DNA of 51,020 nucleotides, taken from Lentimicrobium sp. GTDB taxonomy: Bacteria; Bacteroidota; Bacteroidia; Bacteroidales; Lentimicrobiaceae. Below the pieces are notes generated by a model. The model made no database searches and had not been told where the DNA came from. It worked only from the letters and a program-made list of their open reading frames with translations. Where the stretch lies: the NCBI GenBank assembly GCA_024709105.1, contig JANJXJ010000230.1:1-51020 (forward strand), given 5' to 3'. This document shows, in pieces, positions 35,106 to 43,801 of this stretch. The translations under genes were made by a program, and so were the position numbers. Position 1 is the stretch's first letter. Each line of letters opens with the position of its first letter.

Positions 35106-37019
35106 ATGTACGATATTATTGAGCTTAACAGCAAGCTACTCGAAGACCTTAAAGAGATAGCAAAAAAATTGAACGTTCCCAAAATTGACAGCCTTAATAA
35201 ACAGGATTTGATTTATCAGATCTTAGATTATCAGGCATTAAACCCAACCAAAGAAATGCTTGATAAAGAAAAGGAAGCAAGGGAGAACAAACACAAGCGG
35301 CAGCGCATACCCAGCGAAAGGCCGGGCAAAGGCGATCCCAGAGACCGCAAACCAGCTCAGGGAGCACCGGTTGCATCTTCAAACAAGGACAGGCCCAAAG
35401 AAAACCCAAGGCCCGAAGCCGTAAACCCCAAACCTGCTGCTGAAGTTCCGGCACCCGCTCCCGCCGAGCCAAAACCTGCACCCGAAACTGCAGCAAACAC
35501 GCGGCAGGCAAAGCCTGAGCAACCCGGCAAACCCCGCAGAGGCAGGCCCAAACGCGAGCCCTTCGAAAACAGGCCAGTGAGAGTTTCTGAGTCAAAATCG
35601 GATCATATTGATGAAGAAGCCCTGCTATTAAGCAGCGAACCCATCATCGAAGAGGTGATAGACGAACCCATTGTTGCTCCGGTAGTTGAACCAGAAGCTC
35701 CTGTTGCCGAAGAGGAAAATCCGATGCCAGTGGTAGTTGAAAAACCCGGGCTCCCCTCAGTGCTGCCTCCTCCTCCGCCTCCTGTGGAAAGATTCCCGGA
35801 AATTGACCCGGTAAGAGGCAACAACGACCGCTACTCCCGCGACTTTAATCCCAGACAACCACGTTATCCTGAACGCAGACGCGAAGAATATACCTGGGAG
35901 TTTGATGGTTTTATCTCAACGGATGGAGTACTGGAAATTATGTCTGATGGTTACGGATTTTTAAGATCTTCAGATTATAACTACCTGAACTCTCCCGACG
36001 ATGTGTATGTTTCACAATCGCAGATCAAGCTCTTCGGACTAAAAACGGGCGATACCGTTCGCGGAACCATCCGGCCTCCGAAAGAAGGAGAAAAATACTT
36101 CCCGCTGATCAAAGTTGAACTGATCAACGGCCGCACTCCCGACGAAGTGCGCGACAGGATTCCTTTCGACTACCTGACTCCGCTCTTCCCTGAAAAGAAA
36201 TTCAAACTTACCGGACACCCGGGAGCCTCACTTTCTACCCGCATCATTGACCTGTTTGCCCCCATTGGCAAAGGCCAGCGCGGACTGATTGTTGCTCAGC
36301 CCAAAACCGGTAAAACCGTTTTGCTGAAAGAAATAGCCAACGCCATAGCAGCCAATCATCCTGAAGCTTACCTGATTGTACTTCTGATTGATGAAAGGCC
36401 TGAGGAAGTTACCGATATGGCACGCAGCGTTAGGGCAGAGGTTATTGCTTCTACTTTTGACGAACCAGCCGACAGACATGTTAAAATTGCCAACATTGTA
36501 CTCGAAAAGGCCAAACGCCTCACCGAATGCGGACACGATGTTGTAATTCTGCTCGACTCCATCACCCGCCTGGCAAGAGCTTACAATACCGTTTCTCCTG
36601 CTTCGGGAAAAGTACTTTCAGGAGGTGTGGAAGCCAACGCACTGCAAAAACCCAAACGTTTCTTTGGTGCTGCCCGTCAGATTGAAAACGGAGGTTCACT
36701 TACCATCATTGCCACCGCCCTTACCGAAACCGGTTCAAAAATGGACGAGGTGATCTTTGAAGAGTTTAAAGGCACCGGCAATATGGAGCTTCAGCTTGAC
36801 CGCAAACTATCAAACAAAAGGATTTACCCTGCTGTGGATATCGTTGCTTCCAGTACCCGCCGCGAAGATCTGCTGCTCGATAAGGAAACGCTGCAACGCA
36901 TCTGGATTCTGAGAAACCACCTGGCCGATATGAATCCGCTGGAAGCTATGGAATTCCTGAAAGACAGAATGAAATACACCCAAACCAACGAGGAATTTCT
37001 GATTTCGATGAATGGTTAA
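35106..37019 (+). CDS. rho: Transcription termination factor Rho with extended N-terminal insertion
   Basis: 637 residues, RNA-dependent ATPase/helicase. An N-terminal SAP-like helix pair (about 1-45) is followed by about 210 residues of Lys/Arg/Pro/Glu-rich low-complexity sequence, the primary RNA-binding OB domain ([11 protein letters not shown], about 283 onward), and the RecA-like motor with Walker A QPKTGKT (398-404), Walker [17 protein letters not shown] and the Q/R-loop region [20 protein letters not shown]. Long insertions of this kind are common in Bacteroidota Rho. A strong hairpin terminator follows directly. Confidence 0.97.
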   Translation: MYDIIELNSKLLEDLKEIAKKLNVPKIDSLNKQDLIYQILDYQALNPTKEMLDKEKEARENKHKRQRIPSERPGKGDPRDRKPAQGAPVASSNKDRPKENPRPEAVNPKPAAEVPAPAPAEPKPAPETAANTRQAKPEQPGKPRRGRPKREPFENRPVRVSESKSDHIDEEALLLSSEPIIEEVIDEPIVAPVVEPEAPVAEEENPMPVVVEKPGLPSVLPPPPPPVERFPEIDPVRGNNDRYSRDFNPRQPRYPERRREEYTWEFDGFISTDGVLEIMSDGYGFLRSSDYNYLNSPDDVYVSQSQIKLFGLKTGDTVRGTIRPPKEGEKYFPLIKVELINGRTPDEVRDRIPFDYLTPLFPEKKFKLTGHPGASLSTRIIDLFAPIGKGQRGLIVAQPKTGKTVLLKEIANAIAANHPEAYLIVLLIDERPEEVTDMARSVRAEVIASTFDEPADRHVKIANIVLEKAKRLTECGHDVVILLDSITRLARAYNTVSPASGKVLSGGVEANALQKPKRFFGAARQIENGGSLTIIATALTETGSKMDEVIFEEFKGTGNMELQLDRKLSNKRIYPAVDIVASSTRREDLLLDKETLQRIWILRNHLADMNPLEAMEFLKDRMKYTQTNEEFLISMNG

Positions 37020-37039
37020 AAGGGTGTTTAAATTATGCG

Positions 37040-37066
37040 AAAGTCCGCTTATGGCGGACTTTTTTT
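37040..37066 (+). terminator. Rho-independent terminator after rho
   Basis: AAAGTCCGC and GCGGACTTT form a perfect 9-base stem around TTATG (37040-37062) followed by T residues to 37066. It overlaps the stop codon of the converging gene by 2 bases. Confidence 0.85.
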
Positions 37067-37769
37067 ATTCTTCAGAATTGAGCCGCATGGTCAGTTTTAA
37101 AGCAAAATTAAAAACAGATACTGTTCTCTTGTCGGTTCTTTCTCCGGTAAGAGATTCAAACCTGAATTTTGCATTTGAATGAAGATAGTCAGCACACAGT
37201 CCGATTTTATACCAGGGTTTTAAGCGGTATGCAAGCTCAGCACCTCCACCCCACATAAAAGCATAATCGTTTGAAGAAGTAATTTCGTAGTAAGTAAGCT
37301 CACCAAGCAACTGATATTCGGGCTTATACAACTGGTAAGGGGTAGTAGCCAGCATCACTCCTGCCGACAAATGAGCATTGGTTTCCCAAGATTTCCCTAA
37401 TGTAAGCCGGTATTCAGGTCCGGCAACGATAAAAATGGTTCTGAAGGCTTCACTTCTGATGTAAAGGTCTTTCAGAAAGGGGTCTGCATTTACTTTTTCA
37501 TAACCCAGCGTTCCAACATCAATAGGATTAAGCAGCAGGCCGGCTTTAGCAAAAGCTCCGTAATTCTTTTCGGGAAGATAAAGGTGGAATTCAGCACCGC
37601 CATAAAATCCTGGGAGGGTAAAACTACCCTCAGCCAGATTTTTTGATGCAAATTTTCCAGCTGGCAGAGCAATTCCTGAGGCGAAACCAAGATGATATTC
37701 AGGTTTCTGTGCAAAACTGAATCCGCTGAACAACAGCAGCAAAAGTGCGCTAATATATGGTTTCATCAT
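37065..37769 (-). CDS. Outer-membrane beta-barrel protein, hypothetical
   Basis: 234 residues with a signal peptide (ending FSFAQ) and regularly alternating strands ending FNFALKLTMRLNSEE. The pattern is that of small OmpA-like or PorT-like barrels without further domains. The substrate or role is unknown. Two adjacent Met codons (37769 and 37766) are equally likely starts. A good promoter lies upstream. Confidence 0.72.
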   Translation of the reverse strand: MMKPYISALLLLLFSGFSFAQKPEYHLGFASGIALPAGKFASKNLAEGSFTLPGFYGGAEFHLYLPEKNYGAFAKAGLLLNPIDVGTLGYEKVNADPFLKDLYIRSEAFRTIFIVAGPEYRLTLGKSWETNAHLSAGVMLATTPYQLYKPEYQLLGELTYYEITSSNDYAFMWGGGAELAYRLKPWYKIGLCADYLHSNAKFRFESLTGERTDKRTVSVFNFALKLTMRLNSEE

Positions 37770-37789
37770 TTAAATCGGCTAATCAGGAA

Positions 37790-37818
37790 CAAAAGTACAA
37801 ACATGCCATTCACTGCAA
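37790..37818 (-). promoter_or_regulatory. Bacteroidota-type promoter of the hypothetical barrel gene
   Basis: Minus-strand TTG at 37816-37818, TACTTTTG at 37790-37797, spacer 18 bases, about 20 bases before the start codon. Confidence 0.6.
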
Positions 37819-37952
37819 GGGTTTTGACAATAATTTTTAACCACAGTGTAAAAAAGCGCTGCACAATTAAGCACAGCGCTTTCAATAACCAAATCACAAC
37901 TATCAGGCGAAGTTTGCAAAAAGAAATAATCGCCCAAATTCAAAAAAAAGAT

Positions 37953-39296
37953 TTATACTCCTTTGGTACCATTTACTGCAGCCAATGAATTCTGCAGCAG
38001 AGCCATGGAATATTTGTAATTGTGAATTCCCTGGCTGTAATCCCTGAGTACCAGCTGGAAATTGATAATTGCGCCCATCTGAGCATTGGTAAGGGTAATT
38101 TTGGGTAACGTCAGATTGTAATCTTTCTGGGCCTGTGTCCATGAGTTGGCCGGGGCAGGATTTTGGAAAACTCCGTTGGTGTTGTAGGTTGGTCCATCAG
38201 GATTATTGATGGGGTCGTAGATATTCAGGTATCCATCATATTTGTTTGTGGTATTGGCAATCCAAAGGTTTGATGCAGCATCGGGATTGCGGTTGAGGAT
38301 ATCCAAACCATTGATTTGAAGAGCGGCGGCCAAAGCATCAAGAGCAGCTTTAACATTGGCACGCGGAGTTGTCCACAGAAAATCAGAACTTGCTGAAGCA
38401 TCGGAATGGCAGCCATCGGCATTGCAACCATTAAAGTTGCCTTTAGCGAAGAAAGTATGTCCACCGGCTTTTCCCTGCATCGGGCTCATGTGGCAATCCT
38501 GGCATGAAGCAATGGCAGTGTGGGCTGAATTTGTGTATGCTGTGCCGGCAAACTCTACTCCTCCTACTCCTGCAAAAATTGCACCTGCTGAACCGTAATG
38601 AACGTGGCTGCGGTAAGCCGGCCTCATTTTGTTACCTGTTCCGTCTGGATCATAGAAAATTGCTGAAGGATTGGCAGCGATTCCAGCGTAATCCAGTACA
38701 TTTCCATCAGCTGCAGAGGCTGTAAGCGGGCGGGGCTGATGACATTTTACGCAAAGATTGCTTCTGCCACCATCGGCCTGCAGATTGATGGTTTTTTGTC
38801 CACCCCACATGTTCATAGATACCGGGGCAACAGTAGTTAGAGCCAGGTCGCCGGGGCCATAAGTGGAGTGAATGCTGCTGTGGCAGGTACCGCAATTGAT
38901 TTCGCCATAAGCAACATTGGCCGGAACTACATAATCGTTGACATATTTATTGGTAGAAGTGTTTAGTGAGAATGTAGCAGGAGTGTTGTTCTGACATACA
39001 TACTTAAATGCTTCTGAGAGATGGCAGGCTCCGCAACCTGCATTTCCAGCCAAAGAAAATGCCTCTTCCCCATAAGAGTGTTTTGAAAGTTCGTACTGAA
39101 CTGCTGCCAGTTCAATACCATCAGGAGCATGGCAGGTGATGCAGGATGCTGTGCCATCCATTCCGTCGGCACCATCGGCACCGTCTTTGCCATCTTTACC
39201 GGCAGGACCTTCTTTGGTACAACTGCTGATCATGACCATACCAAGCACAAAAAGTGCGGTTGTCGCAAGTGTGAGTAGTGAAAATTGTCGTTTCAT
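37953..39296 (-). CDS. Six-haem cytochrome c lipoprotein with collagen-like linker
   Basis: 447 residues. A lipobox (MISSC) is followed by about six Gly-x-y triplets (GPAGKDGKDGADGADGMDG, residues about 31-49), a stiff spacer that would hold the haem domain off the membrane. Five CxxCH motifs (CITCH, CGACH, CGTCH, CVKCH, CQDCH) and one wider CNADGCH motif follow. The C-terminal third is haem-free, with a GIHNYKYSMALL helix like the end of pentahaem NrfA-like folds. It is the last gene of cytochrome locus 2. Probably an outer-membrane or surface electron carrier or reductase. Substrate unknown. Confidence 0.9.
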   Translation of the reverse strand: MKRQFSLLTLATTALFVLGMVMISSCTKEGPAGKDGKDGADGADGMDGTASCITCHAPDGIELAAVQYELSKHSYGEEAFSLAGNAGCGACHLSEAFKYVCQNNTPATFSLNTSTNKYVNDYVVPANVAYGEINCGTCHSSIHSTYGPGDLALTTVAPVSMNMWGGQKTINLQADGGRSNLCVKCHQPRPLTASAADGNVLDYAGIAANPSAIFYDPDGTGNKMRPAYRSHVHYGSAGAIFAGVGGVEFAGTAYTNSAHTAIASCQDCHMSPMQGKAGGHTFFAKGNFNGCNADGCHSDASASSDFLWTTPRANVKAALDALAAALQINGLDILNRNPDAASNLWIANTTNKYDGYLNIYDPINNPDGPTYNTNGVFQNPAPANSWTQAQKDYNLTLPKITLTNAQMGAIINFQLVLRDYSQGIHNYKYSMALLQNSLAAVNGTKGV

Positions 39297-39329
39297 GTTG
39301 TGCGTATTTATTTGTTGTTGTTGTGTGTT

Positions 39330-40010
39330 CTATTTTTCAGGCTTTTCAGCCAATTTGTTTTCCTCTGGCTCTTGAGCTGCTTCGTCCTCAACGTGTATTT
39401 CGTGATAACCGGTAACCATACTTTTTAAATTACTGGTAACTGAATGTCCAACTGTTATAAAGTACAGATGTATCACCAGAAATATTGAGATGAAAAATCC
39501 GGCTGTTACGTGCAGCAAGCTGGTAAGCATGATTCCGCTGAAACCAAAAACGTTGAGAATGATTGACTCGGGATACAGCAGCGCCCATCCGGTAATAAAT
39601 GTAACCGGAGTAATGGCATGTTGTATCACATTGTAGGTAATCTGCTGAATGGGATTAAACTTCCGCTCTTCATTTACAGGAAACGGACTGGGTTCTCCCC
39701 TGAAAATACCAAACATATAGTATCGCGCCTGCAGATAAAATGATTTAAAGAAACCCTGCGAGCGCATTACGTAGTACCTTCCGATGGAGGTAAACAATAT
39801 ACCCAGAAAGAAATAGAAGTAAGACAATGTGAGCAGTATCCCTGAAATGTTATGCAGGCTAACCGCAATATCAAACCTGATCAGTGGATAATCGGGATTT
39901 GAATACTGCATACTTACACCTGTAAGGATCAGCGAAAGCATCAGAACCGCATTTACATGATGCCAGATTCTGAGCCACAAAGGGTAAAGGTAAATTTTCT
40001 TAGTTGCCAT
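39330..40010 (-). CDS. Cytochrome b561 / formate-dehydrogenase-gamma-like membrane subunit
   Basis: 226 residues with four or five membrane helices and His residues suitable for two b-haems: WLRIWHHVN in helix 1, AVSLHNISG in helix 2, IQHAITP in helix 3 and LHVTAGF / VIHLYFITVGH in helix 4. An acidic tail (EDEAAQEPEENK) is cytoplasmic. It overlaps the seven-haem gene by 11 bases, so the two are coupled and likely form a quinol-oxidising or quinone-reducing complex with it. Confidence 0.88.
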   Translation of the reverse strand: MATKKIYLYPLWLRIWHHVNAVLMLSLILTGVSMQYSNPDYPLIRFDIAVSLHNISGILLTLSYFYFFLGILFTSIGRYYVMRSQGFFKSFYLQARYYMFGIFRGEPSPFPVNEERKFNPIQQITYNVIQHAITPVTFITGWALLYPESIILNVFGFSGIMLTSLLHVTAGFFISIFLVIHLYFITVGHSVTSNLKSMVTGYHEIHVEDEAAQEPEENKLAEKPEK

Positions 40011-40992
40011 ACTTCCTGTGCCTGTGAATGTATCTGAGTGTTGCGTGAATTGCGATTCCGATGAGAACCATAATGAATATGACTATACTGGCCACATTCA
40101 GGTAATAGTTACGATTGGCTCCGATCAGGTACGCTTCGTTCATGATTACTCCATTGTAGAATCCAAGTTCATTGCGCTTTTCAACTACCTGGTGTTTGTA
40201 AAGTGAGCCCATAAGAATAGAGTTGGTTGAATGACACTCCACACAGTTTCTAACTGATTGTTCTGCGGGCATTACCAGGTGCGCCACCATGATGCTGTCG
40301 TTGGTAGCGGCATGGCAATCAATACATCTTACCTTTCTGAAGTGCAGGCTTTGACTGGGCAACCAGTCGTGGCTCTTGATCAGGTCGGGCAGTTCCTTTT
40401 CGATAAGCACTGCATAATTGTTGATGTTTCCATGACAATTCAAACAGGCTGAGTTGTTCTGCGCTACCCGGTTGATGAGGGTTCCGGGTTGTTTGTCTGA
40501 CAGTTTATAGGTATGCGGATTGTGACAACTCCAGCAGGTAAATTCCTCTCCCAGCTCTGTGGCGTGTACGCTCTTCAGATACTCTTCCTCAATGGTTTCG
40601 AAGTGGAATGAAGCATAGGTTTCATCACCACCGTGACAATCCATACAGGAGTAATTGGCCTCAAACTTAGTGCTTACCGGATGCGGATGAATCTCATAAT
40701 CCATGGAATGGCAATCGGTACATTTAAAGGAACCATGGGTTGCCTTGCTGTATTCCACAGGATCAATCTGCAGCTCATCGTGCATTTTCATGGTAACGGT
40801 TTCGCCTGTGGCAGTGTCGGTGAGCTGATACCTGTGCGAACCATGACACTTCAAACATTGCTGACTCTCTTCGTCAATTGTATTCTCCGGCAGGTCGGCC
40901 GACACGCTGAAGAAAAGAGCAAAAGCAAGCGGCAACAAACCTGCAAGCAGGAATAACCTGGAAGCCCAACCTTTACTTAACCATTTTTTCAT
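40000..40992 (-). CDS. Seven-haem membrane-anchored cytochrome c
   Basis: 330 residues with an N-terminal signal/anchor (about 10-33), seven CxxCH motifs (CLKCH, CTDCH, CMDCH, CWSCH, CLNCH, CIDCH, CVECH) and a C-terminal membrane helix (about 297-317) followed by HRHRK. It resembles cytochrome c3-family subunits that pair with cytochrome b561. It is coupled to the cytochrome b gene by an 11-base overlap and would pass electrons between the membrane b-haems and the lipoprotein cytochromes of the same locus. Confidence 0.9.
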   Translation of the reverse strand: MKKWLSKGWASRLFLLAGLLPLAFALFFSVSADLPENTIDEESQQCLKCHGSHRYQLTDTATGETVTMKMHDELQIDPVEYSKATHGSFKCTDCHSMDYEIHPHPVSTKFEANYSCMDCHGGDETYASFHFETIEEEYLKSVHATELGEEFTCWSCHNPHTYKLSDKQPGTLINRVAQNNSACLNCHGNINNYAVLIEKELPDLIKSHDWLPSQSLHFRKVRCIDCHAATNDSIMVAHLVMPAEQSVRNCVECHSTNSILMGSLYKHQVVEKRNELGFYNGVIMNEAYLIGANRNYYLNVASIVIFIMVLIGIAIHATLRYIHRHRKYGN

Positions 40993-41047
40993 TGCTTTCC
41001 TGAATTAACTGGTGTTGTCACAATTTTATTCCCATTTTTCAAAAGAA

Positions 41048-41089
41048 CAGAACCCCGGAAGTCAGTCATTTTTAACTTGCAGGGTTCTG
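41048..41089 (-). terminator. Possible partial terminator inside cytochrome locus 2
   Basis: CAGAACCC and GGGTTCTG form an 8-base stem with a 26-base loop, and on the minus strand TTCTTTT follows. It lies just after the monohaem cytochrome gene and could lower expression of the three downstream genes. The long loop makes the call weak. Confidence 0.35.
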
Positions 41090-41094
41090 AAGAA

Positions 41095-41511
41095 CTATTT
41101 CTTCAAAGTTCTCATGTAATAAACTACAGCCCAGCGATCTCCTTCGTCGGTAATTTTCTTCTCGAAGTTGGGCATTTCGTCGCGGCCAACAAATGACTGA
41201 TAATAGATTACGCCATCTGCCTGATCCTGGAATGCCTTTGATGAAAAATCACCACAGCTGGTTTTCAGGTTTTTTGCTTTTGGTCCGTCACCAAGTCCTT
41301 TTGTTCCGTGGCACGACCTGCAATGCTGGTTGTACAACTCTTTACCTACTGTATTAATGGAGGGATCACCGGCTTTGATGGTGCTTTTCATTGTCTTGTA
41401 TTTTGCCGGAATATCCCAGGGTTCGTTGGCTTTCTGAATCATGGCTACATTCAGGGCAACAAATGCCATGGCTGCAATCAGGATGCTGAGGGTTTTAAGT
41501 TTGTTTTTCAT
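41095..41511 (-). CDS. Class I monohaem cytochrome c
   Basis: 138 residues. A signal or anchor segment (about 5-26) precedes a single CRSCH motif with a GxGxGPKAKNL loop and a distal Met in GRDEMPNF, the ligands of class I cytochrome c. Probably a small mobile carrier in the periplasm. It lies between the DUF5777 barrel and the seven-haem cytochrome. Confidence 0.93.
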   Translation of the reverse strand: MKNKLKTLSILIAAMAFVALNVAMIQKANEPWDIPAKYKTMKSTIKAGDPSINTVGKELYNQHCRSCHGTKGLGDGPKAKNLKTSCGDFSSKAFQDQADGVIYYQSFVGRDEMPNFEKKITDEGDRWAVVYYMRTLKK

Positions 41512-41555
41512 TTTTTTGAGTTTTTCGGGTTAGTAAAGTATTAATTAACTGTTTT

Positions 41556-42458
41556 TCAGAAATTCCAGAGCCGGGTTACATTGAGCCCCAGAATGATGTT
41601 TCCTTTAAAAAAGTCGTTGGTATTATACATGATGTTCTCCTGTGGAAGAATACCCTGCGATGATCCCAGATACACATGGAAAGCATGGGTGCTGGTTGCT
41701 ACTTCGAGACCGATGCAGATGTTGGCTTTGGGAGGCAGATCCTGCATATCGTTTACATCTTTGCGATATTCAGAAATTCCCTGAATCTGAAGCGGGAAAT
41801 CACCTGAAACAATCAGGCTGCTCTGAGGCGAAAACTTGAACCTTCCGGCTACTGAAATTGCAATGCGGTCGTGGTCAACCAAAGAATCGGTGGAATTGTA
41901 GTGGGTAAACGAAGGAGCTACCTGCAACGAAATTTTATCATTGAACCTTCTGGAAACCACAATCTGAGTAAAGTAGGAAAAACGATTGGTAAATTTGTAG
42001 TTAACTCCAAATTTTGAATCTGCACTTCCGTCAATTCCGATTACTTCGTAAACAGAAACGGTAACCGGAATTTTATTTGACCTGGTTTGCTGCAGTACAT
42101 TGTATTTGATCTGAATGTCCTGCATTTTGTTAAACTTGGTGGTTCCGATTCCGACCATAAGATTATTCATGATGCTGTAATTCAATCCCAGCCTTATGTT
42201 TGACGGAGCCCAGATACCATATAAATCGGTAATTCCGTTTTCGATGCTGCCAAACCTGTGCTGAATAATCATCTCCAGTGTTTTGGCCGACTGTAAGGTT
42301 GTAGTGGCCCCATCAAAAAGTAAACCGCTTTCAAAAGCCGGCCTCGCCGGGCGCTCTTTTTGTTTTTCAGTTGTTTCTTCTTCCTGAGCTGTTACTGAGA
42401 AATTGGTCAATGCCAGCGTAATCAGCAACAAAATCATCCCTTTGGTATAGTTTCTCAT
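41556..42458 (-). CDS. DUF5777 family outer-membrane beta-barrel protein
   Basis: 300 residues with a signal peptide and a barrel of the DUF5777 type. Recognisable stretches are TTLQSAKTLEMIIQHRFG, WAPSNIRLGLNYSI and HVYLGSSQGILPQ. Members often lie beside small cytochromes in Bacteroidota. Role unknown; it could be the outer-membrane channel or partner of the lipoprotein cytochromes here. Confidence 0.85.
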   Translation of the reverse strand: MRNYTKGMILLLITLALTNFSVTAQEEETTEKQKERPARPAFESGLLFDGATTTLQSAKTLEMIIQHRFGSIENGITDLYGIWAPSNIRLGLNYSIMNNLMVGIGTTKFNKMQDIQIKYNVLQQTRSNKIPVTVSVYEVIGIDGSADSKFGVNYKFTNRFSYFTQIVVSRRFNDKISLQVAPSFTHYNSTDSLVDHDRIAISVAGRFKFSPQSSLIVSGDFPLQIQGISEYRKDVNDMQDLPPKANICIGLEVATSTHAFHVYLGSSQGILPQENIMYNTNDFFKGNIILGLNVTRLWNF

Positions 42459-42482
42459 ATTAACTTGGTTTCAGGTCGGTTA

Positions 42483-42869
42483 TTAATTGTTTTTGGCACC
42501 CTGTTCAATCCATGCAAGAATAAGTTTTGCCTGTTCGGCAGTTGAAAAACTTTTCATGCTTCCGGTGGTTACACTTATATATAAGGCACTGCTTGCCGGA
42601 TTTTCGGTGTTGATCTGATTTTCGCTGATCAAACTTGCATAGGCATTGGCTGGTGAAAGATCTGGTGGAAAAGCACCTGCTGCATGGCAACCTGAATTGT
42701 TGCAACTCGCATTGAAAATGGGAATAATCTTTTCTGAGAATTTAATCTCTTCGGTTACCGGTGTGCGGTCGGGCTCCACGACTTCATACTCGCAGCCGGT
42801 CATAATTGCTAAAAATGAGGCTGTTAGCATGGTGAGTAACAGGCTTTTCTTGTGCAGGTAGGTTTTCAT
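42483..42869 (-). CDS. Monohaem cytochrome c lipoprotein with CX4CH motif
   Basis: 128 residues. The ATG at 42869 gives a signal peptide with lipobox (IMTGC). One haem-binding motif of the wider type, CNNSGCH, follows a KIIPIFNASC segment. This arrangement is common in small Bacteroidota cytochrome lipoproteins. First gene of locus 2, 25 bases ahead of the barrel gene. Probably an outer-membrane-attached electron carrier. Confidence 0.87.
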   Translation of the reverse strand: MKTYLHKKSLLLTMLTASFLAIMTGCEYEVVEPDRTPVTEEIKFSEKIIPIFNASCNNSGCHAAGAFPPDLSPANAYASLISENQINTENPASSALYISVTTGSMKSFSTAEQAKLILAWIEQGAKNN

Positions 42870-42938
42870 ATTCTTATGTTGAAATTGACATATCAAAGAA
42901 AGTATTTATATAGTTAGTAAAATCTAAACTATTAATGA

Positions 42939-43007
42939 TATATTTGCGTCATAAAGAATGATTTATGTCTCAGTTTTGATGACATAGATCATCTGATTTG
43001 CTGACAT
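42939..43007 (+). promoter_or_regulatory. Divergent regulatory region between cytochrome locus 2 and the Crp/Fnr gene
   Basis: TATATTTG at 42939-42946 fits the -7 consensus toward the regulator. Downstream are TATGTC (42964-42969) and GACATA (42981-42986), an 11-base-spaced inverted repeat; an overlapping inverted repeat GATGA-N6-TCATC (42978-42993); and a second GACATA (43002-43007). Such dyads resemble Crp/Fnr operators, but the true site cannot be fixed from one copy. Confidence 0.4.
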
Positions 43008-43083
43008 ACGTTAATGTAGCTGCACCAAGCCTTGTATGCCAGAACGACAAAACCAAACCAGTCTTACAAACCAAAATAATTAT

Positions 43084-43776
43084 ATGGCTAATTTATTGGA
43101 AGCCAATTGCCTGTTGTGCCGCCAAAAGTCAGATGTATTTAACCACCTGAACGATAATGAACTCGACAGAGTAAATGGTTGCAGGGTGAGCATTAAGTAC
43201 CATCAGGGTGAAGTTATCTTTAAGCAGGGTTCCCCCTGTCATGAGTTTGTTTGCGTTACTTCAGGGCTTGTAAAGATTTACCTTGAAGGCGAAGGCGACC
43301 GCAAAATCATTATTGGTTTTGCACGGCCGGTGGATTATATTTTCGTTCCCGGCGCATTCAGCGACAAAAGGCATCATTTTACCGCCGTTGCCTGCGAAGA
43401 AACTACAGCCTGCCTCGTTGAAGTAGATATTATTCAGGAGCTTTTGCGGAGCAACCAGCAATTTGCTTCGGGTTTCCTTACCAAAATCAGTGAACAATCC
43501 ATTCGTTTATTTGACCAGCTGACCAGTTTTACCCACAAACAAATGCCCGGAAGAATGGCCGATGTGCTGATTTGCCTGGCTCAGAAAATCTACCAGTCCA
43601 ATCCGTTTCACACCTCGCTATCGCGGCAGGACCTGGCCGATATGTCGGGCATGACCAAGGAGAGCGCCATCAGAATACTTAAAACTTTTAAGGACGACCA
43701 ATTGATCAACACCGAAGGCAATACCATTGAAATACTGAACATGGCCATGCTCGAAACAATCAGCAGAAACGGCTGA
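43084..43776 (+). CDS. Crp/Fnr-family transcriptional regulator
   Basis: About 230 residues: cyclic-nucleotide-binding-like domain (HQGEVIFKQGSP..GLVKIY) and C-terminal winged helix with LSRQDLADMSGMTKESAIRILKTFKDD, the Crp/Fnr recognition helix. The N-terminus has NCLLC and a further Cys (NGC), which could hold an Fe-S cluster as in Fnr, though the spacing differs from E. coli. Start at 43084 is preferred (A-rich upstream), with 43036 as an alternative. It is divergent from cytochrome locus 2, whose expression it probably controls in response to oxygen, NO or redox state. Confidence 0.9.
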   Translation: MANLLEANCLLCRQKSDVFNHLNDNELDRVNGCRVSIKYHQGEVIFKQGSPCHEFVCVTSGLVKIYLEGEGDRKIIIGFARPVDYIFVPGAFSDKRHHFTAVACEETTACLVEVDIIQELLRSNQQFASGFLTKISEQSIRLFDQLTSFTHKQMPGRMADVLICLAQKIYQSNPFHTSLSRQDLADMSGMTKESAIRILKTFKDDQLINTEGNTIEILNMAMLETISRNG

Positions 43777-43801
43777 TGAACCAATGGAGTCATTGACCGG
43801 G

